Source of the DNA: a bacterium OL-1
GTDB taxonomy: Bacteria > Actinomycetota > Coriobacteriia > Coriobacteriales > Atopobiaceae
DNA length: 64,000 nucleotides
Assembly: GCA_000752675.2 (NCBI GenBank)
Contig: LM994627.1
Coordinates: forward strand, 127,767 to 191,766
Direction: 5' to 3'
The notes beneath the pieces are model-generated. The model made no database searches. It saw nothing but the letters and a program-made list of their open reading frames with translations, and was not told where the DNA came from. Position 1 is the stretch's first letter. Each line of letters starts with the position of its first letter. Both the position numbers and the translations under genes were made by a program. Below, one piece after another: positions 22,631 to 31,949 of this stretch.

Positions 22631-25393
22631 ATGGCAGAGTCATGGGGCAACAGCATAAGCACGTCCTCCGGTAACTACTGGCAGGTGGGCGTCAACGCCT
22701 ATGTCACGAGCACCACCGACGAGTACGTGTACATCCACGTGGACGCGAAGGTGTACACGCGCTGGCCGTTCAACGTGTACGCCAACGGCTCGGCTGGCAG
22801 CACCAACGACGAGACGCGCTACTGGTCCGGCTCGCTCAACCAGGGCAACGGCGCCACCACCACATACATCTCGTACGACACCTATTTCATGAGGTACTAC
22901 GGCCAGGACAGGACCGTGCAGGTGTGGGCGCAGTACAACGTCACCGGCGGATACGGCAACGGCACCTCGAACGCGAGCGTGAGCCTCTCGATACCGGCTC
23001 GACCGTACAGCACGCCGAGGCCACCGAAGAACGCCACGGTCACGAGCAACAGCGACGCGAGCCAGACCGTCTCGTGGGGCACCGACTACACCGGCTCCGA
23101 TGACGCCTACCCGTGGTCGAGCGTGAGCATCGCAAGGCTCACGGACGGCACCGGTGACTGGGCGCAGCTAGGCACCGTGAGCTGGGACGTTACCTCGTTC
23201 ACCGACACAACAACGTCCGCCAACCACAAGTACCTATACAACGTCTGGTCTAACAACCCGGCTGGAAGCTCGACGCACGTCTCTGCGGGTGACGTGCGCA
23301 CCACGCCCGCCGCGCCATCGTCGGTCTCGGTGGCGAGGAACAGCGACACGTCCTGCACCGTCAAGGTGTGGGCTGGCAGAAACGCCTCCAACTCCGCGAC
23401 CAGCACGCTCGTAAGGGTGTCGGTGGACAACGGCCCGTACGTCGACGTGTCCAGCCAGAGCAGCCTCTCGCCAAGCGTCAACTACACGACCGCCGTCGGC
23501 CACAAGTACGTCTTCGCGGCACGCCACAGCAACTCGAAGTATTCGAGCGGCTGGGTGTACACGAGCGCCTACTACACGACGCCGCAGGCACCGACCAACG
23601 CAGCGGCCACCTACAAGAGCGACACGTCGGTGCTCGTCAAGTGGGCCAACCCATCCACGGCGTCGGTGTCGTGGGGCGGCGCTCGCATACTGCGCTCCGT
23701 GGACGGCGGCTCGTTCGCGCAGATTGCCACAGTCGGCAACTCAGTCACGAACTACACTGACACCTCCACGAGCGCGGGCCACTCCTACGCATACCAGGTT
23801 GTCGCGTACACGCCCACGGGACTCACCGCCTACGCGCAGACCGGCACCGTGTACACCACGCCCACCGCGCCAACTAGCGTGAGCGCCATCTCGACCGGAG
23901 CGACATCCGTGAGCGTGGCGGCAACCGGCTCGTCCGCGTACGTCGACGGCTACCAGTTCGAGCACCGCGTGGGCGCGGACGGCGAGTGGGGCGAGACCGT
24001 CACGCAGTCCTCGGAGACCGCGCACATGGCCTCCGCAGCCGGTGACAACTGGTACCGCGCACGCGCCTACAAGGGGACGCTCTACTCTGCGTGGACGGCC
24101 ACCACCGGAAGCATCGTTACCATGGCGCAGCCGCTCGCCCCGTCCGTCTCCGTGCCGTCGCTCGCGCCGTCCGGCACGTCGGTCACCGTGTCGTGGACGC
24201 CGAACCACCCGGATGGCTCGGCAATCAGCGCGTCCCAGGTCGAGGTCACGGACCCCAGCGGCACCGTGAGCACGACAGGCGTGACCGGCACGGCAATCTC
24301 GACCACCGTCACGGTCTCCTCCAAGGGCACCTACTCGTTCCGCGTGAGGACAAAGGGCCTGTGGGCGGAGTCCAACGACGGCTGGGGACTCTGGTCCGAC
24401 TCGTCCGTAACCAACGTGTACGACCTCCCCAGCGTCGAGGTAACGTCGGGTGACTCGGTCGACCGCATGCCGTTCACGGTGACGTGGTCCGCGACCGACG
24501 AGACCGGCATCACCGCGCAGTCCGTGACCATCACGGACGCCAACGGGACCGCCCTGTTCTCGGCGAACCCGGCCACCGGCGTCTCCTCGGTCACCGTAAC
24601 AACGGATGACATGCTCCCAGAGAACGGCGCGACGTACACCGTCTCGGTCACCGTGCGCGGCGGCTCGTCCTTCACCAACTCGGCGAGCAAGGCGTTCACG
24701 GTGGCGTGGACATCGCCGAACGCACCCATCGCGGAGGTGCTCACCAACACGGACGCGCTGTACGAGGTGGTGACCGTCAAGAGCGGGGACGCCACCGGGA
24801 GCGTCACCACATCCTACTTCACCGTTGAGCGTATTAACCCGGACGGCACCACCGTCATGCTCGACGCGAGCGTGTCAAGCGGCCAGACCCTCAACGACTA
24901 CCTGGTGCCGCTCAACGTCGACTTCGCGTACCGCGTCACGGCGGTCAGCGATTCCGGGGCCTCGTTCAGCCGCGACTACAAGGCGTTCGTCGCGTCGGAC
25001 GGCAGCGAGGCGTTCAACTTCGGCAGCGACGGCGGCACGTGCGTGAGGCTCGCGTACGACGCAAAGGCGAGCGCGAGCGTGACGCACAGCGGCGAGTCCT
25101 ACCACTTCGCGCTCGGCCCCAACACGCCGAGCCTCCCGACGTTCTACCCGGACGGAAACACGGACATCAGCGGCTCGCGCTCGTACGTGCTGTACGGCTC
25201 GTCTGACTACACGCGCCTGCGCTCCATCGTGCGCGACCACCGTTCGGCGATGTGCTGGCTCAGGGACTTCTACGGTGGCGTTCACCGCGTCTACGCCAAG
25301 TTCACCCTCGGCTACGAGGCGGGCACGTACGACCAGTTCTCGGTCTCCGCCGACGTGACCGAGACCGTGTGGGAGGAGCCTGTCCGTGGCTAG
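22631..25393 (+). CDS. long tail protein with repeated fibronectin type III domains, 920 aa
   Basis: ATG follows the tape measure stop directly. The first 130 residues are a beta-rich head with many Tyr and Ser. From about residue 135 come four or five FN3-like repeats with recurring openings (PPKNATVTSNSD, APSSVSVARNSD, APTNAAATYKSD, APTSVSAISTGA) and closings (VRTTP, AYYTTP, VYTTP), then two more Ig/FN3-like units and a C-terminal part (SDYTRLRSIVRDHRSAMCWL) with a distal-tail feel. FN3 repeats in tail proteins often bind surface sugars. It probably combines distal tail and adhesion roles. Confidence 0.75.
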   Translation: MAESWGNSISTSSGNYWQVGVNAYVTSTTDEYVYIHVDAKVYTRWPFNVYANGSAGSTNDETRYWSGSLNQGNGATTTYISYDTYFMRYYGQDRTVQVWAQYNVTGGYGNGTSNASVSLSIPARPYSTPRPPKNATVTSNSDASQTVSWGTDYTGSDDAYPWSSVSIARLTDGTGDWAQLGTVSWDVTSFTDTTTSANHKYLYNVWSNNPAGSSTHVSAGDVRTTPAAPSSVSVARNSDTSCTVKVWAGRNASNSATSTLVRVSVDNGPYVDVSSQSSLSPSVNYTTAVGHKYVFAARHSNSKYSSGWVYTSAYYTTPQAPTNAAATYKSDTSVLVKWANPSTASVSWGGARILRSVDGGSFAQIATVGNSVTNYTDTSTSAGHSYAYQVVAYTPTGLTAYAQTGTVYTTPTAPTSVSAISTGATSVSVAATGSSAYVDGYQFEHRVGADGEWGETVTQSSETAHMASAAGDNWYRARAYKGTLYSAWTATTGSIVTMAQPLAPSVSVPSLAPSGTSVTVSWTPNHPDGSAISASQVEVTDPSGTVSTTGVTGTAISTTVTVSSKGTYSFRVRTKGLWAESNDGWGLWSDSSVTNVYDLPSVEVTSGDSVDRMPFTVTWSATDETGITAQSVTITDANGTALFSANPATGVSSVTVTTDDMLPENGATYTVSVTVRGGSSFTNSASKAFTVAWTSPNAPIAEVLTNTDALYEVVTVKSGDATGSVTTSYFTVERINPDGTTVMLDASVSSGQTLNDYLVPLNVDFAYRVTAVSDSGASFSRDYKAFVASDGSEAFNFGSDGGTCVRLAYDAKASASVTHSGESYHFALGPNTPSLPTFYPDGNTDISGSRSYVLYGSSDYTRLRSIVRDHRSAMCWLRDFYGGVHRVYAKFTLGYEAGTYDQFSVSADVTETVWEEPVRG

Positions 25394-26528
25394 CTTCGAC
25401 AGCACGTACTGGAACAGGAGAATCGCCTTCACGCGGTACCGCTTCGCCATGGTCTCCCGCGCGACCGGGCTTGAGCTTGACTCGGACGTGCCGGTGCTCG
25501 GCGGCGGCACCATCACCAGGAACGACGATACACGCATCAAGGAGAGCGCGGATGTGTCGCTTGCCAGCGACTATGACTTCGGCCCGAACTTCCTGCGCGT
25601 CTTCCTCGACGCCGAGTGGGACGATGGCGCGAGCGTCGAGGTGCCGCTCGGCACCTTCCTCCCCGTGGTGCCGTCACGCAGCGTGAGGAACACCGCCTCC
25701 ACATACTCGGTCAAGCTCTACGGACGCCTGCAGGAGCTTCTCGATGACAGCTTTGCAGCGCCGACAACCGTGCCAGCTGGCACCAACGCCGTGGACTACG
25801 CGGCCTCCGTGTGCCGTGGCGTCGGCCTCGAAGTTATCGCGGACTCGTCTGACTACAAGACCACCAACGTCCGCATGTACGGCATCGGGGCGGAGCAGAA
25901 CAACTCAGAGACCGGGTCCACGAAGCTCGACTGCGTGAACGACCTGCTCTCGCTGGCGAACTTCCGCGCGGCGATTACCGACGAGATGGGCCGCGTGGTG
26001 CTCAAGAAGTACCGCGACCCGGCGGAGATGCCGATATCGTGGTCGTTCGTGGAGGGGCCGACCGCCAAGTTCGTGGGGGAGTTCAGCGAGGAGCGCGACT
26101 ACACCAGCGCCGCGAATCACGTCATCGTGCGCTACGGCTCCCTGAGCGACGGCACCGGCAAGGTTATCGTCGGCGAGGCGTGGGACACTGACCCGGCGAG
26201 CGACCTCTCCACGGTGTCGCGCGGACGCACGATTACCACCGCGTACACCTACCAGGACCTGCCGGAGGGCAAGACCGACGCCGAGATGACCACCTACGCC
26301 AACGCCCGCGCCAAGTCGCTCCTGAGCACGGCGCAGTCGATAATCAAGCGCGAGACGTTCACCCACACCTACGCGCCCGTGGGAATCAACCAGGCAATCA
26401 ACATCGACTTCCCCAGCGGGGACGTGACCGGTAGGTTCCAGATAAGGACGCAGACCATCAGGCTCGTGGGCGGTTGCCCCATCGAGTGCGAGGCGCGAAT
26501 CTTCAGGAGGAGGGCGAGCAATGGCTGA
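25386..26528 (+). CDS. minor tail / tail hub-like protein, 380 aa
   Basis: GTG at 25386 overlaps the previous gene by 8 bases. The layout, with LYGRLQELLDDSFAAPTTVP, then FVGEFSEERDYTSAANHVIV and a beta-rich end (IDFPSGDVTGRFQIRTQTIR), fits baseplate hub proteins of siphoviruses (gp27/Tal-like fold) that close the tube tip. No peptidase motif is seen. The position between the distal tail type protein and the fibre supports this; family assignment is by context. Confidence 0.6.
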   Translation: MASFDSTYWNRRIAFTRYRFAMVSRATGLELDSDVPVLGGGTITRNDDTRIKESADVSLASDYDFGPNFLRVFLDAEWDDGASVEVPLGTFLPVVPSRSVRNTASTYSVKLYGRLQELLDDSFAAPTTVPAGTNAVDYAASVCRGVGLEVIADSSDYKTTNVRMYGIGAEQNNSETGSTKLDCVNDLLSLANFRAAITDEMGRVVLKKYRDPAEMPISWSFVEGPTAKFVGEFSEERDYTSAANHVIVRYGSLSDGTGKVIVGEAWDTDPASDLSTVSRGRTITTAYTYQDLPEGKTDAEMTTYANARAKSLLSTAQSIIKRETFTHTYAPVGINQAINIDFPSGDVTGRFQIRTQTIRLVGGCPIECEARIFRRRASNG

Positions 26529-27483
26529 GCTGTCGCGCGAGGAGTCTAGCGCCATGCGCTCGATAGGGCGCGAGACTGCGGCACGCATCGCAAGGATTGC
26601 CGAGGACGCGGCGAGGAGCGCGGGAATGTCGCGCACGTTCGCAACTGTGACCAAGGTCAACTCTGACGGCACCGTAGAGGTCGACTTCGGTGACTCGTCG
26701 CACCCCATGAGCGTCGGCGCGATTCGCGTGACCACGGACTGCGCCGGGGCCAGCGTGGGTGACGTGGTGGTGGTAGACACTTTCGCCTACGTGCCGCTCG
26801 TGACCGGCATAGTGAGCACCGGTAAGAACGGTGTGCTACCGATATCGCACGGTGGCACCGGGGCCACGACGGCTGCTGAGGCGTTCAAGGCCATCACAGG
26901 GGGATACACGCTCGACCTCGGCACCGAGGACAACAACGACACGTGGCTCCCGGTGCTCAACGGTTCGAAGATTCAGCACAGATGGATACCGACGTTCCCG
27001 CTACCGGTCGCGCAGGGCGGCACTGGGGCCACGAACGCGGCTGCGGCCATAAGCAACCTGGGACTTAGCGATGAGTATCTGTCACAGCATGGACTTGGCG
27101 GGAACAATGGCTATGTCAGTGACGTTGACTCCGCCACAACTCCGGGAAAATACTTTTTAACTACCAATACGAAGAACATGCCAAGCGGCATTACGTGGGC
27201 ATTGCTTTTCGTATCGAAGACAGGTGACTGGATTAACCAGACAATCATCAATAACTACCTCAACAGCGGGAAACTCGTGTACACGAGGACTAAGGCAGGC
27301 AATCAAGAATGGGCTTCGTGGCAGTCGCTTGGGGCGGTAGGCAACAAGTCACTTACCCCCGTGTACCGCCTGCACAACCCATACGACAAGTGCTACATGT
27401 TTACGGATAGCGCATCCGAGTACAACAGACTCGTCTCGGAAGGGTGGTCTGGCGAAGGCACGGCATTCTATGCGTTCTCCTAG
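26521..27483 (+). CDS. tail fibre / receptor-binding protein with GGTGAT repeats and DUF5648-like end, 320 aa
   Basis: ATG at 26521 overlaps the hub gene. An N-terminal helix and an OB-like part (ATVTKVNSDGTVEVDFGDSS) attach to the baseplate. Two HGGTGATTAAEA / QGGTGATNAAAA motifs, typical of phage fibre shafts, lie near residues 112 and 170. The C-terminal 45 residues (PVYRLHNPYDKCYMFTDSAS, then WSGEGTAFYAFS) match the DUF5648 type beta-trefoil-like module of wall-bound and fibre proteins. Base composition of 27,100-27,340 is clearly more AT-rich than its neighbours, suggesting exchange of the receptor-binding end. Confidence 0.75.
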   Translation: MAELSREESSAMRSIGRETAARIARIAEDAARSAGMSRTFATVTKVNSDGTVEVDFGDSSHPMSVGAIRVTTDCAGASVGDVVVVDTFAYVPLVTGIVSTGKNGVLPISHGGTGATTAAEAFKAITGGYTLDLGTEDNNDTWLPVLNGSKIQHRWIPTFPLPVAQGGTGATNAAAAISNLGLSDEYLSQHGLGGNNGYVSDVDSATTPGKYFLTTNTKNMPSGITWALLFVSKTGDWINQTIINNYLNSGKLVYTRTKAGNQEWASWQSLGAVGNKSLTPVYRLHNPYDKCYMFTDSASEYNRLVSEGWSGEGTAFYAFS

Positions 27484-27491
27484 GAGGCCCC

Positions 27492-27749
27492 ATGGACTAC
27501 TACGACGATGACCTAAACGTTCTCGAAAATCCCGACCTAAGCGACAAGCTCATCGAGGAGCGCGTCGTGGACGGACATACGTACCTGGTGCTGCACGAGC
27601 TGGACGAGTGGCAGGCGGCGCAGCGTGCAAAGGCGATTGCCGCGATGGCGGAGCAGCCGACCGTCTCCGGCAACGAGGACGCCATCGCAGACCTCGGGGC
27701 CTACGTGGCGGAGCTTGAGGCACGAGTGGCCGAGCTTGAGGGGAGGTGA
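27492..27749 (+). CDS. small phage protein with C-terminal coiled coil, 85 aa
   Basis: ATG at 27492 follows GGAGG (27482-27486). Acidic start MDYYDDDLNVLENPDLSDKL, a short beta part (VVDGHTYLVLHELDEW), and a C-terminal heptad run (VAELEARVAELEGR). In Firmicutes and Coriobacteriia prophages a gene of this type comes just before an XkdX/CD1375-like peptide. Function unknown. Confidence 0.6.
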   Translation: MDYYDDDLNVLENPDLSDKLIEERVVDGHTYLVLHELDEWQAAQRAKAIAAMAEQPTVSGNEDAIADLGAYVAELEARVAELEGR

Positions 27750-27754
27750 CGCCC

Positions 27755-27865
27755 GTGGCGAGGATGTACGCGAGGCGCGTCCTGCGCGGCGAGATGTCCA
27801 TCGAGGACGTGCCCGAGCCGTGGCGCGAGGCCGCGAGGGCCATCGTGGAGAAGACTGAAGGTTAG
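27755..27865 (+). CDS. CD1375/XkdX-like small phage protein, 36 aa
   Basis: GTG at 27755, 8 bases after GGGAGG (27741-27746). The product MARMYARRVLRGEMSIEDVP and then EPWREAAR fits the CD1375/XkdX pattern: K/R-x-Y start, an I-x-x-VP turn and a helix. A GTG at 27746 overlapping the previous stop would add three residues. It is the last prophage gene. Confidence 0.65.
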   Translation: MARMYARRVLRGEMSIEDVPEPWREAARAIVEKTEG

Positions 27866-28060
27866 ACGTTTTATGTCCCAACCATGTCCCAAGTGGTGAC
27901 GCTTCTCACCGTTGTCGCACCTACCCAACCGTATACATGCACGTTGTGTGCCCACTCGTATCCACCAAAGCTACAATGGTAAAATAGGTGAGTTAGCTCT
28001 AGTGATGTAGTCGGTCTACGCCCACGGCGCTTGCCTGGGACTGGCGGGTCGGAGGTGCTT
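27866..28060. other. prophage right boundary region
   Basis: No gene. A short direct repeat ATGTCCCAA at 27873-27881 and 27884-27892 lies right after the last phage gene. The switch from phage to chromosomal genes happens here, so the right attachment site should be in this stretch; it cannot be fixed without the left end. TAAAAT (27980-27985) is a possible -10 for the next gene. Confidence 0.4.
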
Positions 28061-29416
28061 GTGGCTGAGGACGCCGAGAAGAACGCTCCTGTGGCGCAAA
28101 AGCGCCCCAAGGCTCCAAAGCCGCAGGTCGTTGGCGCCAAGGTGAGTGTCGGCAAGCCAAAGCCCAAGGCTGCCCCCAAGGCCGCCGCCGGCGCCGCCAA
28201 GACTGCCGGCGCCGCCCAAAAAGCTGCGACGGGCGCGGGCGCAAAGGTCAAGTACCGCGTCAACGCCGCGAAGGCGGTCTCCGCACAGGACCGCGAGGCC
28301 GACAAGCAGAGCATGGGCCAGGTGCACAAGAGCCTGGCGTTTCTCGGCATCGTCACGCTTGCCTACCTGGCGTATCTCATCTTCTCCGGCCAGATGGACG
28401 TGTTTCTCAGCAGCCTCTCGCAGGTCGACAGCTCGTGGATCCTGCGTGGCGCCCTCTGCTACCTGGTCTATTACGTGATTGGCGTCTCGGCCTACGTGCT
28501 CTCGGTGATCACGGACCCCAACTCTCCCGTTGGCGTACGCGACCTCATGAGCGTTGAGGCGGCAGGCATCTTCTTCATGAACCTCACGCCCAACGGCATG
28601 GGCGCCGCGCCCGCGCAGATCTACCGCCTTACCCGCTCGGGCCTTTCCGTTGGCGGCGCCGGCGCGCTCCACTCCACGCGCTTCATCATGTACGAGGCGG
28701 GCGAGGGCATCTTTGCGGCCATCATGCTCATCTTCCGGCTTGACTACTTCCTCAACTCCTTTGGCGACTTCATCATCATTGGCATCCTGCTCTTTGCCTT
28801 CAAGATTCTGGAGTGCGTGGTGCTGTTTGCCATCTGCGCGTACCCCAAGTTCTTCTCGAGCATTGGCAACTGGGTTCTGCGCTTTGCCAACAAGCACGGT
28901 TGGGTGAAGGACTACGACCACTGGTACCAGGTCGTGAACAACCAGATCATGGAGTTCTCCGACGGCTTCAAGTCTGCCGCCAAGAACAAGGGTGACCTCA
29001 TTGGCGTGCTGGTGCTCACCCTGCTGCAGCTGGGCTGCCTCTACGCGCTGCCGTGGTTTGTGCTCAATGCCTTTGGCAAGGAGGCCGACCTCATCACCTG
29101 CCTGGCGTCCGGCTCTATGCTCGAGCTGCTCACCTCCGCCATCCCGCTGCCTGGCGGCACCGGCGGCGCCGAGGGCGGCTTTGCGCTGCTCTTTGGTGGG
29201 ATGTTTGGCGCGCAGGCATCGGCGGGCTTCGTGCTGTGGCGCGCCATCGAGTACTTCCTGCCCACGCTGTGCGCGGCGCCGCTCCTGGGCCTGCGCTCTA
29301 CCAGTGGCGAGAGCATCAACCACCGCTTCAAGCGCTACGGTGTGCGACTCCGCAGGCTCTTCTCACGTAGAGGCGGCGGCAAGGGCTCTGACGGCATCAA
29401 GATCACGTTCAAGTAG
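28061..29416 (+). CDS. lysylphosphatidylglycerol synthase TM-region-like / flippase-like membrane protein
   Basis: GTG at 28061 after GGAGGT is preferred to the TTG at 28031. 451 aa. The first 80 residues are rich in Ala, Lys and Pro and cytoplasmic. Then 8 or so membrane helices follow (SLAFLGIVTLAYLAYLIFSG, LRGALCYLVYYVIGVSAYVL), with the family's conserved FFMNLTPNGMGAAPAQIYRL and the end PLPGGTGGAEGGFALLFGGM, which mark the LPG_synthase_TM (UPF0104) family. Members flip or synthesise modified phospholipids, or act in glycolipid export. Without a C-terminal LysX or MprF domain its substrate cannot be named. Confidence 0.8.
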   Translation: MAEDAEKNAPVAQKRPKAPKPQVVGAKVSVGKPKPKAAPKAAAGAAKTAGAAQKAATGAGAKVKYRVNAAKAVSAQDREADKQSMGQVHKSLAFLGIVTLAYLAYLIFSGQMDVFLSSLSQVDSSWILRGALCYLVYYVIGVSAYVLSVITDPNSPVGVRDLMSVEAAGIFFMNLTPNGMGAAPAQIYRLTRSGLSVGGAGALHSTRFIMYEAGEGIFAAIMLIFRLDYFLNSFGDFIIIGILLFAFKILECVVLFAICAYPKFFSSIGNWVLRFANKHGWVKDYDHWYQVVNNQIMEFSDGFKSAAKNKGDLIGVLVLTLLQLGCLYALPWFVLNAFGKEADLITCLASGSMLELLTSAIPLPGGTGGAEGGFALLFGGMFGAQASAGFVLWRAIEYFLPTLCAAPLLGLRSTSGESINHRFKRYGVRLRRLFSRRGGGKGSDGIKITFK

Positions 29417-29420
29417 AGAG

Positions 29421-29455
29421 GCGGCGGGAAGCGCATGTGGCTTTCCGCCGCTTTC
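29421..29455 (+). terminator. terminator after the membrane protein gene
   Basis: Arms GCGGCGGGAAGC (29421-29432) and GCTTTCCGCCGC (29440-29451) with one G-U pair, followed by TTTCG. Lies 4 bases after the stop and faces the reverse-strand dehydrogenase gene. Confidence 0.7.
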
Positions 29456-29479
29456 GTAACGTGTGCCGGTCGTGTGACG

Positions 29480-30424
29480 CTACCAGGAGACCTTGGCGAT
29501 GTTCTCCTCGATGTGTCTGCAGCTTGCCTGCCAGCGCTCCTGCTCGTGCGGTGTCATGGTGGGGACAATGACCTTCTCGACGCCGCCCGCGCCAATCACG
29601 CAGGGCAGCGACGCGTAGTGGCCCGAGACGCCGTAGACGCCCTCGACGAGGGTCGAGACGGGCGTCACGAGCTTGGTGTCGTCCAGGATGGCCTCGATGA
29701 TTGCAACGGTTCCGTTGGCGATGGAGTACTCGGTGCAGGCCTTGCCCGCCATCGTGGTGTAGCCGCCGCGCACGGCCTGCATCTCGAGCGCGTCCCGGTC
29801 GAGCGTGAAGCCAGTCTGGGCCTCCAGCTCCTCGGGCGTGAGGCAGCCAAAGGTGACGTGCGACCACAGGGCAAACTCGGAGAAGCCGTGCTCGCCGAGC
29901 ATCCAGGCGTTGATCGATGCCTGGTTGAGGCCGGTCGTGCTGGCAAGCGCATGCTTGAAGCGCGCGGAATCGAGCGTGGTGCCCGAGCCCAGGACGCGGC
30001 GGGGGTCGCAGTCTGCTAGGTCGCGAATCTCGGTGGCGATCACGTCGTTGGGGTTGGCGACGCTCACCCAGATGCCCGTGAAGCCCGCGTCCTCGATGCG
30101 GCGGACGAACTTCTTGGGCTCCTCTGTTGTGGGGGCCAGCTCGCCGTCGCGGTCGGTGCGGGCGGCGTCAACGTGGCCCGCGGCGTTGACAATGACGTCG
30201 CAGCAGGCAAGCTCCTCGTAGCGGTCATCGCACTCGATGACGCGTGCGGGACGGGGGTAGAAGCTCATGGCGTCAAGGAGGTCATTCTCCTGCGCACGGC
30301 AGAGCTTCTCGTTTGTATCAGAGAGGCGTATCTCATCCGCGAGACCTTGCGCGAGCAGCGCGTTTGCGACGTGTGCCCCCACGTGGCTGCAGCCGATGAT
30401 GCCGATGGTCGTGTGTGTTGCCAT
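29480..30424 (-). CDS. lactate / L-2-hydroxyacid dehydrogenase family protein
   Basis: 314 aa, normal LDH/MDH size. N-terminal NAD-binding part IGIIGCSHVGAHVANALLAQ, in which the usual GAGxVG is GCSHVG. Catalytic residues are visible: Asp and Arg in TTLDSARFKHAL and His in LGEHGFSEF. The substrate loop (AAGHVDAARTDRDGELAPT) lacks the common lactate dehydrogenase QxxGETR pattern and looks more like L-2-hydroxyisocaproate dehydrogenases, so the keto acid may be larger than pyruvate. It would recycle NADH in fermentation. It stands alone, convergent with the gene before. Confidence 0.8.
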   Translation of the reverse strand: MATHTTIGIIGCSHVGAHVANALLAQGLADEIRLSDTNEKLCRAQENDLLDAMSFYPRPARVIECDDRYEELACCDVIVNAAGHVDAARTDRDGELAPTTEEPKKFVRRIEDAGFTGIWVSVANPNDVIATEIRDLADCDPRRVLGSGTTLDSARFKHALASTTGLNQASINAWMLGEHGFSEFALWSHVTFGCLTPEELEAQTGFTLDRDALEMQAVRGGYTTMAGKACTEYSIANGTVAIIEAILDDTKLVTPVSTLVEGVYGVSGHYASLPCVIGAGGVEKVIVPTMTPHEQERWQASCRHIEENIAKVSW

Positions 30425-30475
30425 ATCCTGTTCTCCTGCTCCTTGCGTGATGGTTGTGTTCCGCCGCCCATTGTC

Positions 30476-31627
30476 TCACTCGGCACCGGGGCTTGCGGTG
30501 TCTGTGGTGAAGCGGACCTCGTCCACGCTGGGGACGTGCACGCGTACGAGTGCCGTCGCACGGTCCTGCTCGTCTGCGGAAAGCATGCGGCTGCTAGTCA
30601 CCGTTGCCACGATGCGTTCGGTTGGCTGCGGGGAGTCCGCGGCGTAGCTGTACTCGGTTCCCACGGAGTAGCGCTCGACCTCGGGCTGCACCGCCTTGAG
30701 CTCCTGCGTTGTGAGAGCGGTCTCGTACTGGTCCGAGGCCTGGGAGGGGGTTGCCGTTGCGTCCTTGGCGTGCTGCTGGATTGTCTCTTGGACCACGCCG
30801 GTCGTCACCATGAGGCAGGGAATCGCAAAGATGAGCGTCCCAATGATGACGTTCCTTCGCAGGTGATGTGATATGGCTATCGCCTCCTCGCTTTCCTGTG
30901 GGGTCACCACGCCGTCGTCGTTGATGTCTCGGTGGAGCGGCACGCGCAGGAGGAGCAGCACGATTTCTGCAGCAAGCGCAATGAAGACCACGTTGACGCC
31001 AAACTCGTAGATGGCGCCGGCAAAGCGTGGGAGGCTCTGCTGTGCGATGCCGTAGCCGGCCGAGCACAGGGGCGGCATGAGGGCGGTTGCCACGGCAACG
31101 CCTGCAATGAGGGTCGAGGGCTCCTGCTTGCGGGAGTTGCCCAGCCCTCCTGCAAAGCCGCCGGCAAGCGCGATGAGCAGGTCCCAGATCGTGGGCGTCG
31201 AGTTGTCGAGGAGGGCGCTGGTCTCGTAGGGTATGGGCGTGAGGAGGAAGTAGAGGGTGGAGGTTGCAAGGCAGATGAGCATCTGGAGCGCCAGGCCGGC
31301 GACCGCGTTGCGCAGAAGGCGCCTGTCGGCCGTTGCGACGGAGTAGGAGATGGCGAGCACCGAGCCCATGAGCGGGCAGATGAGCATGGCGCCCACGATG
31401 GCCTCGATGGAGTCCGTGTTGAGGCCAATCGAGGCAATGAGCATGGCAACGATGAGGATGCACATGTGCGTGCCGTCAAGCTTCGATCCGCCCACGAAGC
31501 GTTTGCGGATCTGCGGCCAGGAAGCGCGACCTTCTCGCACGTCGAAGGCACGCCTGAGGGCTGCGATGCCCCGACGTGCCCAGCTTGCGCCAGTGCTCGT
31601 GCCTGCTGCTTTGCCCTTCTCGGCCAT
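30476..31627 (-). CDS. DUF389 domain membrane protein
   Basis: The start at 31627 follows GAGGTG; the longer frame to 31726 is not supported. 383 aa. The DUF389 core spans about residues 50-260, with GLNTDSIEAIVGAMLICPLM, GSVLAISYSVATADRRLLRN, ALAGGFAGGLGNSRKQEPST and GVAVATALMPPLCSAGYGIA, all typical, and 6-7 membrane helices. The C-terminal 120 residues are a soluble part. The biochemical role of the family is unknown. No operon partner. Confidence 0.85.
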   Translation of the reverse strand: MAEKGKAAGTSTGASWARRGIAALRRAFDVREGRASWPQIRKRFVGGSKLDGTHMCILIVAMLIASIGLNTDSIEAIVGAMLICPLMGSVLAISYSVATADRRLLRNAVAGLALQMLICLATSTLYFLLTPIPYETSALLDNSTPTIWDLLIALAGGFAGGLGNSRKQEPSTLIAGVAVATALMPPLCSAGYGIAQQSLPRFAGAIYEFGVNVVFIALAAEIVLLLLRVPLHRDINDDGVVTPQESEEAIAISHHLRRNVIIGTLIFAIPCLMVTTGVVQETIQQHAKDATATPSQASDQYETALTTQELKAVQPEVERYSVGTEYSYAADSPQPTERIVATVTSSRMLSADEQDRATALVRVHVPSVDEVRFTTDTASPGAE

Positions 31628-31949
31628 CGTTGCACCTCGATAATCCCGGTTTTGACCCATCTGAATGCCCGCCTCGTTCATTCTTGTGCCCCAAAGGTGG
31701 GGTGTCCCCGGAAAACCGTATTCCAACCGTTAGATTGTGCCAATGCATCGTCTGGGGCAGCACTCCCGGCGGTCCGGTAGGCGCTCTATTTTCGCACGGC
31801 TAAGGATGAGACGAACAAAAGCCCAGGTCGACACAAACCTTAATCCCGACCGTGCGTAGTTCGGGAAAGGGAAGAGCTCTGGACAGCAAGTTTCGGTGGT
31901 GCTCGACCTTCCCAGCAATGCATGCGAAGCACAAATCAGCGTACACGTG

